Source of the DNA: CAVROP01 sp050008495
GTDB taxonomy: Bacteria > Acidobacteriota > Terriglobia > UBA7540
Direction of reading: 5' to 3'
NCBI GenBank assembly: GCA_050008495.1
Contig: JBEKMN010000014.1
Location: 1-64,000, forward strand
Length of the DNA: 64,000 nt
Both the position numbers and the translations under genes were made by a program. Positions within the stretch are counted from its first letter, which is position 1. Each line of letters starts with the position of its first letter. Under the pieces are notes generated by a model. It worked only from the letters and a program-made list of their open reading frames with translations. It was not told where the DNA came from and ran no database searches. Positions 1-6,110 of this stretch are shown piece by piece.

Positions 1-102
1 ACCGCCATAGGCGACGCGGTTCACCGTCTCAGCGAAATCCTGGCGCACCTTGCCAGCCGGAAGACGGGCAGCCGACATTGACGTTTTGCTCGTTTTGTAC
101 AT
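1..102 (-). CDS. Phd/YefM-family antitoxin, N-terminal part (runs off left edge)
   Basis: The 34 visible codons read MYKTSKTSMSAARLP followed by AGKVRQDFAETVNRVAYGG. This is the N-terminal signature of Phd/YefM antitoxins, which bind DNA and neutralise a RelE/YoeB or Doc-type toxin. The ATG at 102 is preceded by an AGGAG Shine-Dalgarno (109-113) with a 6-nt spacer and by a good promoter at 119-147, so it is preferred over the internal ATG at 78. The partner toxin should lie just beyond the left edge. The family call rests only on the N-terminus. Confidence 0.72.
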   Translation of the reverse strand, partial: MYKTSKTSMSAARLPAGKVRQDFAETVNRVAYGG

Positions 103-118
103 CTGGCTCTCCTGTACA

Positions 119-147
119 ACGATAAGAGCAATTCTGGTTTATGTCAA
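119..147 (-). promoter_or_regulatory. Sigma70-like promoter of the Phd/YefM antitoxin
   Basis: On the minus strand there is TTGACA (142-147), a 17-bp spacer and TATCGT (119-124). The predicted start near 112 leaves only about ten bases of leader, with the AGGAG motif almost at the 5' end. Read by eye and not tested. Confidence 0.6.
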
Positions 148-560
148 ATCGCGGATGGCGCATACGTTGCGAACTCGGGGACGAACCCGGGTACAGAACA
201 TTACACAGGTTTATTATGTCCATGCTGTGCCTGGGGTCATCCGAAAGCCAAAAAATAATCTCTACTGCGTTCCGTCTGACCCCATACTCCCTGATGATGG
301 AGGTGGTCACGACCGCTCGATCAACTCGAGACGGCGAAGAATCCCGGCCCGTATCGAGGCGGAGACCTTCTTGGGAAAACGGGCTGGAAGACGGTCGAGA
401 GCGGGTAGCCACAGTCAGTGCAGTTCTGACTGTGGGTTCTTTCTTGGCGGAGGAATCTTTCGGTCGATTGCCGCGGGGATGAGAAAAGCAGAACCGCAGT
501 GACCAGTGACAAGAAAAACAGTCCGATGTCCGAGGTCGCAAGAGCAGGCAGTAGAGGGGC
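148..560. other. Intergenic stretch with no recognised gene
   Basis: About 410 bases between two minus-strand antitoxin genes. Several open frames cross it on both strands, but none resembles a known family, has a convincing ribosome binding site, or avoids overlap with competing frames. I see no clear hairpin or repeat. Confidence 0.5.
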
Positions 561-863
561 TCAGCCGCGTGGGGCGCGAACGGGCTTGGGCTTCTTGGCA
601 CGGCGTGGGGCGCGGTGGGTCGGCTGCACCGCCTTGTCAGGCTGAAGGTCCGAAGGAACGTTCGTCCGGGCAAGCTGCAAGAGCAAGCGCAAGGCTTGAT
701 TGACCGACGCTGAATCGGCGAACGCTTGGGCGACATCGGGATCGAGAAACACCACATTCGTGCCGGCGCGGTAAGCCTTATAGTGCTTCCCGCGAACGCC
801 GAGCGAGAAGTCGTACTCGGGTCGAATCTCGTCGTTATCGCTTTGGTGATCGTGTTGATTCAT
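561..863 (-). CDS. Antitoxin partner of the adjacent BrnT-type toxin
   Basis: A 100-residue protein with the segment EYDFSLGVRGKHYKAY near the N-terminus and FLDPDVAQAF in the middle. This pattern is common in small antitoxin-like proteins encoded directly after BrnT-type toxins. The C-terminal 25 residues are rich in Lys, Arg and Pro and probably disordered or nucleic-acid binding. The ATG at 863 has GGAGG four bases upstream and overlaps the end of the toxin gene by about 29 nt, so the pair should be translationally coupled. An ATG at 893 is possible but lacks this signal. The toxin-first order is typical of BrnTA. Confidence 0.68.
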   Translation of the reverse strand: MNQHDHQSDNDEIRPEYDFSLGVRGKHYKAYRAGTNVVFLDPDVAQAFADSASVNQALRLLLQLARTNVPSDLQPDKAVQPTHRAPRRAKKPKPVRAPRG

Positions 864-1122
864 ACTGCCTCCGCTCTCGGGGAGTCGCTTCACGGGCGTT
901 AATGATACGGGTTCGGCCTTCGCGTTCAGTGTATGCGACTACGAGTAGGCGTCCCATTGCCGACTGGCCCATGCTGAGAAATCGGAATTCGTCCTCCGAG
1001 TGATTGGGATCGGCAATCGCGAGTTCCAGCGGGTCGCCGAACACCGTCATCGCTTCGGAGAACGTAACGCCGTGCTTCGCGGCGTTTGATGCTGCCTTCT
1101 GGACATCCCATTCGAATTCCAT
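835..1122 (-). CDS. brnT: BrnT family type II toxin
   Basis: A 95-residue protein starting MEFEWDVQKAASNAAKHGVTF, the classic BrnT opening (F-x-W-D-x-x-K-x-x-x-N-x-x-K-H-x-V-x-F). Later come FGDPLELAIADPNHS and GRLLVVAYTEREGRTRIINAREATPRERRQYE, matching the RelE-like fold and the conserved R-I-I-x-A-R-x-A-x-x-x-E-R end of the family. BrnT toxins are ribonucleases that block translation until bound by their antitoxin. Length is normal. It is the first gene of the pair, and its 3' end overlaps the antitoxin. No strong promoter is evident upstream. Confidence 0.85.
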   Translation of the reverse strand: MEFEWDVQKAASNAAKHGVTFSEAMTVFGDPLELAIADPNHSEDEFRFLSMGQSAMGRLLVVAYTEREGRTRIINAREATPRERRQYESTRSPKR

Positions 1123-1203
1123 GACTCGATTCGTGTGACCACGAGCACTGATCCAGCCATATCAATCTCAAGTGTACCGCAACTGGAAGTCGGACGCTCT
1201 ATG

Positions 1204-1315
1204 AGAACAGTGGCTAGTGGTTAGTGGCGAGAGGCGAGAAAAGCGCGACACGGGATACGGGTTACGGGGCACGGCACGGGGAATTGGAGATGGCAGATTC
1301 AAAATTCAGGACTGG
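1204..1315. repeat. Left copy of a direct repeat flanking the RelB/ParE-like module
   Basis: A block beginning AGAACAGTGGCTAGTGG at 1204 and running into a GGAATTGGAGAT-GGCAGATTC segment (1279-1315). It recurs on the same strand at 2025-2120 with few mismatches in the first 38 bases. The two copies bracket the toxin-antitoxin pair at 1413-1972. Confidence 0.75.
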
Positions 1316-1376
1316 CGAGGTCCCGATGAAATCGTGATGAATTCCCCCGCCGTTACAGCAAACTGAGTCCCGCAAC

Positions 1377-1405
1377 TTGCAACACGCGCGGTTTTCCCGT
1401 ATCCT
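1377..1405 (+). promoter_or_regulatory. Promoter of the RelB/ParE-like module
   Basis: TTGCAA (1377-1382), a 17-bp spacer and TATCCT (1400-1405). The expected start site is around 1412, immediately before the ATG at 1413, so the message would be leaderless or nearly so. Confidence 0.55.
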
Positions 1406-1412
1406 GAAGGCG

Positions 1413-1661
1413 ATGGAAATACACTTCACCCCTGACGTGGAAAAGAAGCTCAACGACCTCGCCGCGCAGAGCGGACGCGGGACCGACGAGCTTCTGCAAG
1501 ATGCCTTGGCCGGATATTTCGACGAGCTGGTGCAAACGGGGGACATGCTCAACAACCGCTATGACGAGCTGAAAAGCGGCCGGGTAAAACCCATCGATGG
1601 TGAAGAAGCCTTTGCCCGGCTGAAGGCCAAAACCCAAGCACAGCGCAAACAACCAGCATGA
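1413..1661 (+). CDS. RelB/ParD-like antitoxin
   Basis: An 82-residue protein starting MEIHFTPDVEKKLNDLAAQSG. An N-terminal ribbon-helix-helix-like region is followed by a helical segment (GTDELLQDALAGYFDEL) and a positively charged tail. This matches short CopG/ParD/RelB-type antitoxins that repress their own operon and wrap the toxin. The ATG at 1413 is chosen over 1377 because 1377 lies inside the -35 element. Its last codons overlap the toxin start as ATGA at 1658. The subfamily is uncertain. Confidence 0.7.
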   Translation: MEIHFTPDVEKKLNDLAAQSGRGTDELLQDALAGYFDELVQTGDMLNNRYDELKSGRVKPIDGEEAFARLKAKTQAQRKQPA

Positions 1662-1972
1662 GCAGCGGCTACGCGCTCCACCTGGAAGCCTACGCCGACC
1701 TCGACGATATCCGCTATGACCTTGCCGAGGAAAACCCGGACGCAGCCGATCGGGTCATCTCGGAAATTTTTGACACCCTTCGCCGGCTCGTAGCTTTTCC
1801 CCATCAAGGCCACCGCCGCCCGGACCTCACCTCGCGTCCCCTGCGGTTCATTCTGGTGCGTGAATACCTGATTGCCTACGCACCCGAGGAAAAACCCTTG
1901 TGGGTTGTCGCGGTGATGCAGGCGCGCCGCAACCCCCGCATCATGGCCGCAATCCTGAGAGGTCGGGAGTAA
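1658..1972 (+). CDS. ParE/RelE superfamily toxin
   Basis: A 104-residue protein with YALHLEAYADLDDIRYDLAEENPDAADR at the start, a middle FPHQGHRRPDL, and a C-terminal half LRFILVREYLIAYAPEEKPLWVVAVMQARRNPR. This is the standard layout of ParE/RelE toxins: an N-terminal helical hairpin, the P-x-x-G-x-x-R-P-D-L turn, then a core sheet with a conserved Y-x-I-x-Y strand. It overlaps the antitoxin by 4 nt, which implies coupled translation. The target could be the ribosome (RelE) or gyrase (ParE), and the sequence does not decide between them. Confidence 0.82.
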   Translation: MSSGYALHLEAYADLDDIRYDLAEENPDAADRVISEIFDTLRRLVAFPHQGHRRPDLTSRPLRFILVREYLIAYAPEEKPLWVVAVMQARRNPRIMAAILRGRE

Positions 1973-2024
1973 ACGTAGCGCGTGCCTCTGCGGTGTGAGG
2001 TTGGCGGCATTTCGCACTGGTAAG

Positions 2025-2177
2025 AACAGTGGCCAGTGGTTAGTGGCGAGTGGCGAGAAAGCGGCGCTAGGGGCTGGCATTGGAGATTGCAGATTCAGGA
2101 TTCAAGAGTGGCGGAGGCGACGGCGCGCGGAATTGGAGATTGCAGATTCGGGATTCAGGAAGCGTGTTAAGGAAGGT
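2025..2177. repeat. Right copy of the direct repeat flanking the RelB/ParE-like module
   Basis: AGAACAGTGGCCAGTGG begins at 2025. The GG(C/A)ATTGGAGATTGCAGATTC segment is then present twice in tandem (about 2080-2120 and 2138-2177). It matches the block at 1204-1315 in the same orientation. Confidence 0.75.
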
Positions 2178-2207
2178 CGGTTGGATTGAAGCCGTAATAT
2201 CAACCAA

Positions 2208-2236
2208 TTGACGGATTGAACCAGCACGCTTACACT
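2208..2236 (+). promoter_or_regulatory. Promoter of the AbrB/small ORF/PIN operon
   Basis: TTGACG (2208-2213), a 17-bp spacer and TACACT (2231-2236). The expected start is near 2243, leaving about three bases before the ATG at 2246. There is no Shine-Dalgarno in that gap. Confidence 0.55.
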
Positions 2237-2245
2237 GCAAACGAT

Positions 2246-2506
2246 ATGACCGCTACCGTGAAAAGCAAAACCCTACTCACCGTGCCGGATGCGGTGCGCC
2301 GCCGCGCTGGATTTAAACCCGGCGATCAAGTGCGGTTCAAGGTCTCCCGCGGGAGTGTAACCATCCTGCCCCGGGGTCGCGCCGCACCTGACCTCGACGA
2401 TACCTTAACGACCGAGGAAGCGAAGAAGGTTCGGCACGCTATGAAACAGGCCCGCGAAGGCAAAGTGACGGCATGGTCGAAGGTCAAGCATGAGCTGGGT
2501 TTGTGA
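2246..2506 (+). CDS. AbrB/MazE-type antitoxin (SpoVT-AbrB domain)
   Basis: An 86-residue protein. Residues 1-48 (MTATVKSKTLLTVPDAVRR, then AGFKPGDQVRFKVSRGSVTILPR) form the swapped-hairpin AbrB DNA-binding fold: a T-V-P-x-x-V-R-R core followed by the K-P-G-D-x-V-x-F strand. The C-terminal half is acidic and then helical, where such antitoxins bind their toxin. The stop overlaps the next start as GTGA. It heads a three-gene operon whose last member is a PIN toxin, the usual partner for this antitoxin type. The start at 2246 is chosen because 2216 would lie inside the promoter. Confidence 0.82.
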   Translation: MTATVKSKTLLTVPDAVRRRAGFKPGDQVRFKVSRGSVTILPRGRAAPDLDDTLTTEEAKKVRHAMKQAREGKVTAWSKVKHELGL

Positions 2507-2640
2507 TTATCCGGGAAGAGCAGTGGCAGACCTTGAAGTCTTACGGCCGCCGGAAGTCCCGCGAACGCGGCATCAAAGAAAACGACGTGCTGCGACTGAT
2601 TGCCGAATCGCGCCGAGAACATGAGCAGGGCGCCAGGTGA
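2503..2640 (+). CDS. Small hypothetical protein inside the AbrB/PIN operon
   Basis: A 45-residue reading frame starting with GTG that overlaps the AbrB stop by 4 nt (GTGA). It ends in another GTGA overlap with the PIN gene. The product begins (M)IIREEQWQTLKSYGRR and is strongly helical and basic, with KENDVLRLIAESRREHEQ near the end. The two 4-nt overlaps argue that it is translated. Comparable short basic ORFs sit between AbrB antitoxins and PIN toxins in some genomes and may extend the antitoxin. No family name can be assigned from sequence alone. Confidence 0.6.
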   Translation: MIIREEQWQTLKSYGRRKSRERGIKENDVLRLIAESRREHEQGAR

Positions 2641-2756
2641 TTCGGGTCACGGCGGACTCCAACATCTACATATCAGCACTGCATTTCGGCGGACCGCCGG
2701 ATAAGCTTCTTGACCTTGCCCGCGCCGGGGTAATTGAACGGTGGGCGAATTGGTGA
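2637..2756 (+). pseudogene. Truncated PIN-domain toxin (N-terminal remnant)
   Basis: A GTG start overlapping the previous stop opens a frame reading (M)IRVTADSNIYISALHFGG, then PPDKLLDLARAGVIE. This is the first strand and helix pair of the COG1569-type PIN toxin family, including the first catalytic aspartate (D7). After residue 34 the similarity stops, and the frame ends five codons later (RWANW, stop at 2754-2756). A full PIN domain needs about 130 residues with three more acidic ligands, so this gene cannot make an active nuclease. The antitoxin and middle gene appear intact, leaving an orphan antitoxin. Confidence 0.78.
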
Positions 2757-2791
2757 ATTCGAATTTCCAGTAGAAACCTCTGGCGCCCTCG

Positions 2792-3094
2792 CTAGGCGCG
2801 GACTCTTTCCTCGGCAACGTAGCGCTTCACGACGATCGATTTCTCCTCGCGGCGGGCCTGGGCCAAATCGTAGGCAAGCTGCATGCGCATCAGGTGCTCC
2901 ATCTTCGGCCCGAATGCCTTTTCGACGCGCAATGCCATGTCGCGAGAAAGCGCTACCCTCTCATTGAGCAAGGCGGAAAGCGCCTGCCTCCCGACATGAA
3001 GCACCTTGGCCGCTTCGGTCACGGTTAGCCCCAGCGGTTCGATCACCTCGCGGCGGATCAGCCCGCCCACATGCGGGGGATTCTTCATCGACAT
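2792..3094 (-). CDS. higA: HigA family addiction-module antitoxin
   Basis: A 100-residue protein from the ATG at 3094: MSMKNPPHVGGLIRREVIEP, an Xre-type helix-turn-helix (LTVTEAAKVLHVGRQALSALLN, then ERVALSRDMALRVEKAFG) and a charged tail. The K-N-P-P-H-x-G opening is diagnostic of HigA. An in-frame ATG at 3112 overlaps the HigB stop as TAATG, but the GGAGG inside that extension is better explained as the Shine-Dalgarno for 3094. The product should repress the operon and neutralise HigB. The toxin-before-antitoxin order is typical of HigBA. Confidence 0.88.
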   Translation of the reverse strand: MSMKNPPHVGGLIRREVIEPLGLTVTEAAKVLHVGRQALSALLNERVALSRDMALRVEKAFGPKMEHLMRMQLAYDLAQARREEKSIVVKRYVAEERVRA

Positions 3095-3111
3095 GATTCG
3101 AAACACCTCCA

Positions 3112-3402
3112 TTAGTGGTAGTCAACCAGGTCAATATCCAACGCGTCGCCTTCCTCAAACCGAAAGATCACGCGCCAGTTGCCGGTGACGGTGACGCTCC
3201 AGAAACCCTTAAGGCCACCCTTGAGCGGGTGCAGCTTCCACCCGGGAAACAACCCGACGTCCTGCGGCTCTGCCGCTTCGTCGATCGCCAGCAGGATGTC
3301 TGCGATCTTCTCCACCAGGGCAGGGGGAAGACCCCTGGCCTCACCTGACTCGTAAAGCCGCTTCAGGCCACGATGCCGAATCGAACGAATCGCCGTTCCC
3401 AC
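3112..3402 (-). CDS. higB: HigB family (RelE-like) toxin
   Basis: A 96-residue protein with IRHRGLKRLYESGEARGLPP at the N-terminus, LHPLKGGLKGFWSVTVTGNWRVIFRF in the middle and the DVDLVDYH-like end (DALDIDLVDYH). These are the hallmarks of HigB/RelE mRNA interferases that cut mRNA on the ribosome: L-x-G-x-x-x-G-x-W-S-V-x-V-x-G-N-W-R and a C-terminal D-Y-H. The only in-frame start is a GTG at 3402, just two bases from a good -10 element, so the exact initiation codon is uncertain. HigA follows immediately. Confidence 0.88.
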   Translation of the reverse strand: MGTAIRSIRHRGLKRLYESGEARGLPPALVEKIADILLAIDEAAEPQDVGLFPGWKLHPLKGGLKGFWSVTVTGNWRVIFRFEEGDALDIDLVDYH

Positions 3403-3404
3403 GC

Positions 3405-3433
3405 ATTATCGCCTGTCGCGCGACGCGCGTCAA
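3405..3433 (-). promoter_or_regulatory. Promoter of higBA
   Basis: On the minus strand TTGACG (3428-3433), a 17-bp spacer containing the GC-rich palindrome TCGCGCGA, and GATAAT (3405-3410). The -10 hexamer ends two bases before the GTG at 3402. Confidence 0.5.
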
Positions 3434-3603
3434 CCGTCACTTGTGCAGCGGGCGGAAAACGGGGTCAGAGGTGGCGGGAAGGCTCTTACCGCCCGATCAC
3501 AAGTGGCTGGCCGACCGACATTTCGTCCTGGTCGCCCTTTTGGCATATTCCGCCTGACTGTAGCTATGGGAGTGGGGACCGTCCGCGCGCTTTTTTGCAT
3601 TTT

Positions 3604-3852
3604 CCGCTTGACAACTTCGCGGAGTCATGATAGCCTATGACTGTGGTCATATTGTGGACACATTGTCGCAGGCGGGCACGGGGCGCAAGGGAAAGGGGAA
3701 GGGTCCCGGCTATGGTGGAATGTAGAGAACTACAAAAAATGAAAAATAGTGGGAACGAAGCTAAGAAGTACTTGAAAACAAAGGACATCACTTTTTTGAA
3801 TGCTGCGAATTATGCGCGTTTTGAGCGCAATTTAGCACAAAACAGGGCCTAA
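3604..3852 (+). repeat. Dispersed promoter-bearing element, copy A
   Basis: About 250 bases that reappear, diverged and inverted, at roughly 12140-12369. Shared landmarks in order are TTGACA (3608-3613), a 17-bp spacer ending AGTCATGA, TAGCCTA (3631-3637), a GTGGAC...TTGTCGCAGG segment, and a core (about 3750-3795) containing GTGGGAACGAAGCTAAGAAG and GAAAACAAAGGA. The layout suggests a small transcription unit rather than an inert palindrome. The 3403-3603 stretch before it holds nothing else recognisable. Confidence 0.72.
3712..3852 (+). CDS. Candidate small protein of the dispersed element
   Basis: A 46-residue frame reading MVECRELQKMKNSGNEAKKY and then LKTKDITFLNAANYARFERN, highly charged and helical. 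The stretch K-N-S-G-N-E-A-K-K-x-L-K-T-K-D-x-T-F is also encoded by copy B near 12 kb, although the flanking DNA differs. No strong Shine-Dalgarno precedes it. The conservation could equally reflect a structured RNA or a mobile DNA sequence that happens to be open in this frame. No function is known to me. Confidence 0.3.
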   Translation: MVECRELQKMKNSGNEAKKYLKTKDITFLNAANYARFERNLAQNRA

Positions 3853-3941
3853 GAGGAGCAAAATCAGCGCATTTTGCGCAAGTGAAGCAAGGGAAAGGCG
3901 AGGCCAGAACAGTGACAAAATATCGGCTACATCCCGGCGGG

Positions 3942-4955
3942 CTAAGCTCCGACGTACTTGGCATAAACGCTGCGCGCCACGGCCGGGTCGTGCGTGCCTT
4001 TGACGATAGCGCGGCCGTCGGAGAAGACCGTCAATTCGTAGGCATCGACTGCGAAGACGAGCAGGAACTCGTTGGCGCGCACCCGGCCGAACGGTTCGAG
4101 GCGGGCCCTCAAATCCGCAAGATCCAACTGCCGCGGCGCCGCCGCGTGAATCTGCACGGAATCTCGTCCGCAAAGGCTGGTGTGGGCAGGCCCGGTCCTG
4201 TTGAGGTAGGCAAACTCTCTAGCCCCGCAAACTCGGCACTGCGGGTCTTTGCGCGGCCGGATTTCCTGGAGCTGGTTCTTCCAGATGTCGTAGGCGAGCA
4301 TCGCTCCGTGCAACTCGTGGCGCCGGCCCAGAAGGATCTTCAGCGCCTCCGTCACCTGCATGGCCGCCACCCAGGAGACCGCCGGGCTGATCACGCCCAC
4401 CGTGTCGCAGGTTTCGTGCGCGCCCTCGGGCGCAGCGGGAAACAGACAGGCCAGGCAGGCCGTGGTCTCCGGAAGGATCGTCATGGTCATGCCGTAGCTG
4501 GCCACCACGGCGCCGTAGACCCAGGGTAAACCGTGTTTCACCGCGACATCGTTCAGCAGGTAGCGCGCTTCGAAGTTATCCGTGGCGTCCAAAACCACCT
4601 GGAAACCGCTGACGAGTCTTTCGAGGTTGCGGTTGTCCACATCTTCAACCACGCCCTCGACTTTGACTTCGGAATTGATCTGGTTCAGCTTGCGCGCGGC
4701 GGCAATGGCTTTCGGCAATCGCTCGCGGGCGTCCGCCTCGTCGAAAAGGATCTGGCGCTGCAGGTTTGACTCTTCGACGAAGTCGCGATCCACGATGCGC
4801 AGCGTCCCCACGCCGGCGCGGGTGAGGGCGTTGGCCTGGGCAGTGCCGAGCGCTCCGCAGCCCAGAATTACTGCCCTGGATGCGAGCAGCTTCTCCTGCC
4901 CATCCGCGCCGATGGGCGGGAACAGAATCTGACGGGAGTATTTTTCGCGGTTCAT
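3942..4955 (-). CDS. ThiF/MoeB/HesA family E1-like adenylyltransferase
   Basis: A 337-residue protein that adenylates the C-terminal glycine of a ubiquitin-like sulfur carrier (ThiS, MoaD or similar), a step in thiamine or molybdopterin synthesis. The nucleotide loop GCGALG lies at residues 32-37, and the acidic end of strand two with E-S-N-L-Q-R-Q at about 57-68. Four zinc cysteines are C167, C170, C240 and C243, and the likely catalytic cysteine in HETCDTVG is C183. The last 80 residues are not a rhodanese domain. The ATG at 4955 fits the family start (MNREKYSRQILF). An upstream extension in the same frame shows no homology. No carrier-protein gene is adjacent, so the pathway is undecided. 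Confidence 0.88.
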   Translation of the reverse strand: MNREKYSRQILFPPIGADGQEKLLASRAVILGCGALGTAQANALTRAGVGTLRIVDRDFVEESNLQRQILFDEADARERLPKAIAAARKLNQINSEVKVEGVVEDVDNRNLERLVSGFQVVLDATDNFEARYLLNDVAVKHGLPWVYGAVVASYGMTMTILPETTACLACLFPAAPEGAHETCDTVGVISPAVSWVAAMQVTEALKILLGRRHELHGAMLAYDIWKNQLQEIRPRKDPQCRVCGAREFAYLNRTGPAHTSLCGRDSVQIHAAAPRQLDLADLRARLEPFGRVRANEFLLVFAVDAYELTVFSDGRAIVKGTHDPAVARSVYAKYVGA

Positions 4956-4968
4956 GCTGGGGTTCGAA

Positions 4969-5021
4969 GCGCAACCCTTGGGGTTGCGCAGGCCGGCCGC
5001 GAGGACCGCCCCTACAGATGA
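4969..5021. repeat. Palindromic repeat between the E1-like gene and pcm
   Basis: GCGCAACCC (4969-4977) pairs with GGGTTGCGC (4981-4989) across a 3-base loop. It is followed by GGCCGGCC and GGACCGCCCCTAC, a fragment related to the GGGGCGGTTCGCGAACCGCC repeats at 31994 and 59330. It lies in the divergent intergenic region. Confidence 0.65.
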
Positions 5022-5192
5022 TTCTCTCACACTTTGCCGTAGCGGCAACCCTACCGTGGGCGTGACGGCCTCGCACCCAGGCAGAAAAAACTCTGGACGC
5101 ACACGGTCCGCGGAGCGATGATTAAGGCAACCTGAATGCCAGCGGCGGGGAACGCTGCCCGGATACTGTGCCCGGGCCCGGCCTCCTGCCCA

Positions 5193-5876
5193 ATGAATAG
5201 CGAGATGACTGAGCCAATACCGTTCGCACAAGAACGCCGATTGATGGTCGAAATCCAACTGCGGAACCGGGGCATCCGGGACCCAAGGGTTCTGGATGCC
5301 ATGCTGCACGTGCCGCGCCACGAGTTTGTCCCTTCGAGCTTGATAATGGCTGCTTACGACGATCGGCCGTTACCTCTGGGTGATGCGGAGACTATCTCAC
5401 AGCCCTACATTGTTGCCGCCATGACAGAAGCAGCCCGCGTGCAACCCGGAGACAAGGCCCTGGAAGTGGGGACCGGGAGCGGGTATCAGGCGGCGATCCT
5501 GGCCTATTTGGGCGCGAGAGTTTACAGCGTGGAACGTAACGCTGCGCTGGCGGAAAAGGTACCCGAGCGCCTGGCACGACTTGGGTACGACGGAGTGGAA
5601 GTCATCGTCGGCGATGGAAGCGAGGGCTATCCGCCGGCAGCGCCTTATGACATCATCATCGTCACTGCCGCCGCGCCCTCGGTGCCACCCGCCTTGCTCG
5701 AGCAACTTGCGGAAGAAGGCCGCCTGGTGATTCCGGTCGGAGACCTCCGCCATCAGGACCTTCTCCTCAACGTCAAACAGGCGGGAGAAGTGAGGACTCG
5801 ACTCCTCGACCCTTGCCAGTTCGTGCCCCTGGTCGGCAAGGCCGGCTGGCCCGAAAATGAATGGCGGCTGATGTAA
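5193..5876 (+). CDS. pcm: Protein-L-isoaspartate O-methyltransferase
   Basis: A 227-residue cytoplasmic enzyme that methylates L-isoaspartyl residues in damaged proteins using SAM. Landmarks: MVEIQLRNRGIRDPRVLDAM near the N-terminus, VPRHEFVP, the PCMT signature DDRPLPLGDAETISQPYIVA, the SAM-binding LEVGTGSGYQAAILA, and IIVTAAAPSVPPALLEQL. Length matches the family. The ATG at 5193 is preferred to 5136 because homology starts shortly after it. The gene is divergent from the E1-like gene and is followed by an independent small-RNA unit. Confidence 0.93.
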   Translation: MNSEMTEPIPFAQERRLMVEIQLRNRGIRDPRVLDAMLHVPRHEFVPSSLIMAAYDDRPLPLGDAETISQPYIVAAMTEAARVQPGDKALEVGTGSGYQAAILAYLGARVYSVERNAALAEKVPERLARLGYDGVEVIVGDGSEGYPPAAPYDIIIVTAAAPSVPPALLEQLAEEGRLVIPVGDLRHQDLLLNVKQAGEVRTRLLDPCQFVPLVGKAGWPENEWRLM

Positions 5877-5889
5877 GTGCGTTTTTTTC

Positions 5890-5918
5890 TTGACTCGAAT
5901 TCAACCGGATTTTATTAT
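5890..5918 (+). promoter_or_regulatory. Promoter of the super-Shine-Dalgarno RNA unit
   Basis: TTGACT (5890-5895), a 17-bp spacer and TATTAT (5913-5918), placing the start near 5925. It lies 14 bases after the pcm stop codon, so this unit does not depend on pcm transcription. Confidence 0.65.
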
Positions 5919-5944
5919 CACGGTAGCTAGAAAGGAGGTGATCC

Positions 5945-5986
5945 ATGTCGATAGAAAGTAACTGTAGCGAGGGTGCTGAGGCTTAG
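5945..5986 (+). CDS. 13-codon ORF behind the perfect Shine-Dalgarno
   Basis: The ATG at 5945 follows the 17-nt anti-16S sequence directly and opens a 13-residue frame MSIESNCSEGAEA ending in TAG. The ribosome binding site is stronger than at any other gene in the window. However, GATCC abuts the ATG, so the effective spacing from GGAGG is about six bases. The reading frame runs into the 5' strand of the main stem (5965-5971), so translation would disrupt the fold. Whether the peptide matters is unknown. Confidence 0.35.
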   Translation: MSIESNCSEGAEA

Positions 5987-6110
5987 GCGTTTAACACGTG
6001 CCCACTTGTGGGAACCTCTCGCTAGCGACAGAGGGTTAGTGGCAAGGGCGCTGTGCGGCGCCTCTCCCCGACGAAGGAGGGAGAAAAGCCAAACCCAATC
6101 AGTATCCCGG

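Noticed and set aside
29..757. Long minus-strand open frame (242 codons)
   Set aside because: It crosses the Phd/YefM promoter region and overlaps the BrnT-partner antitoxin gene on the same strand in a different frame. Its composition (Ser, Pro and Arg rich) is unlike a protein.
5397..5753. 118-codon minus-strand frame over pcm
   Set aside because: Antisense shadow. The sense frame has all PCMT motifs.
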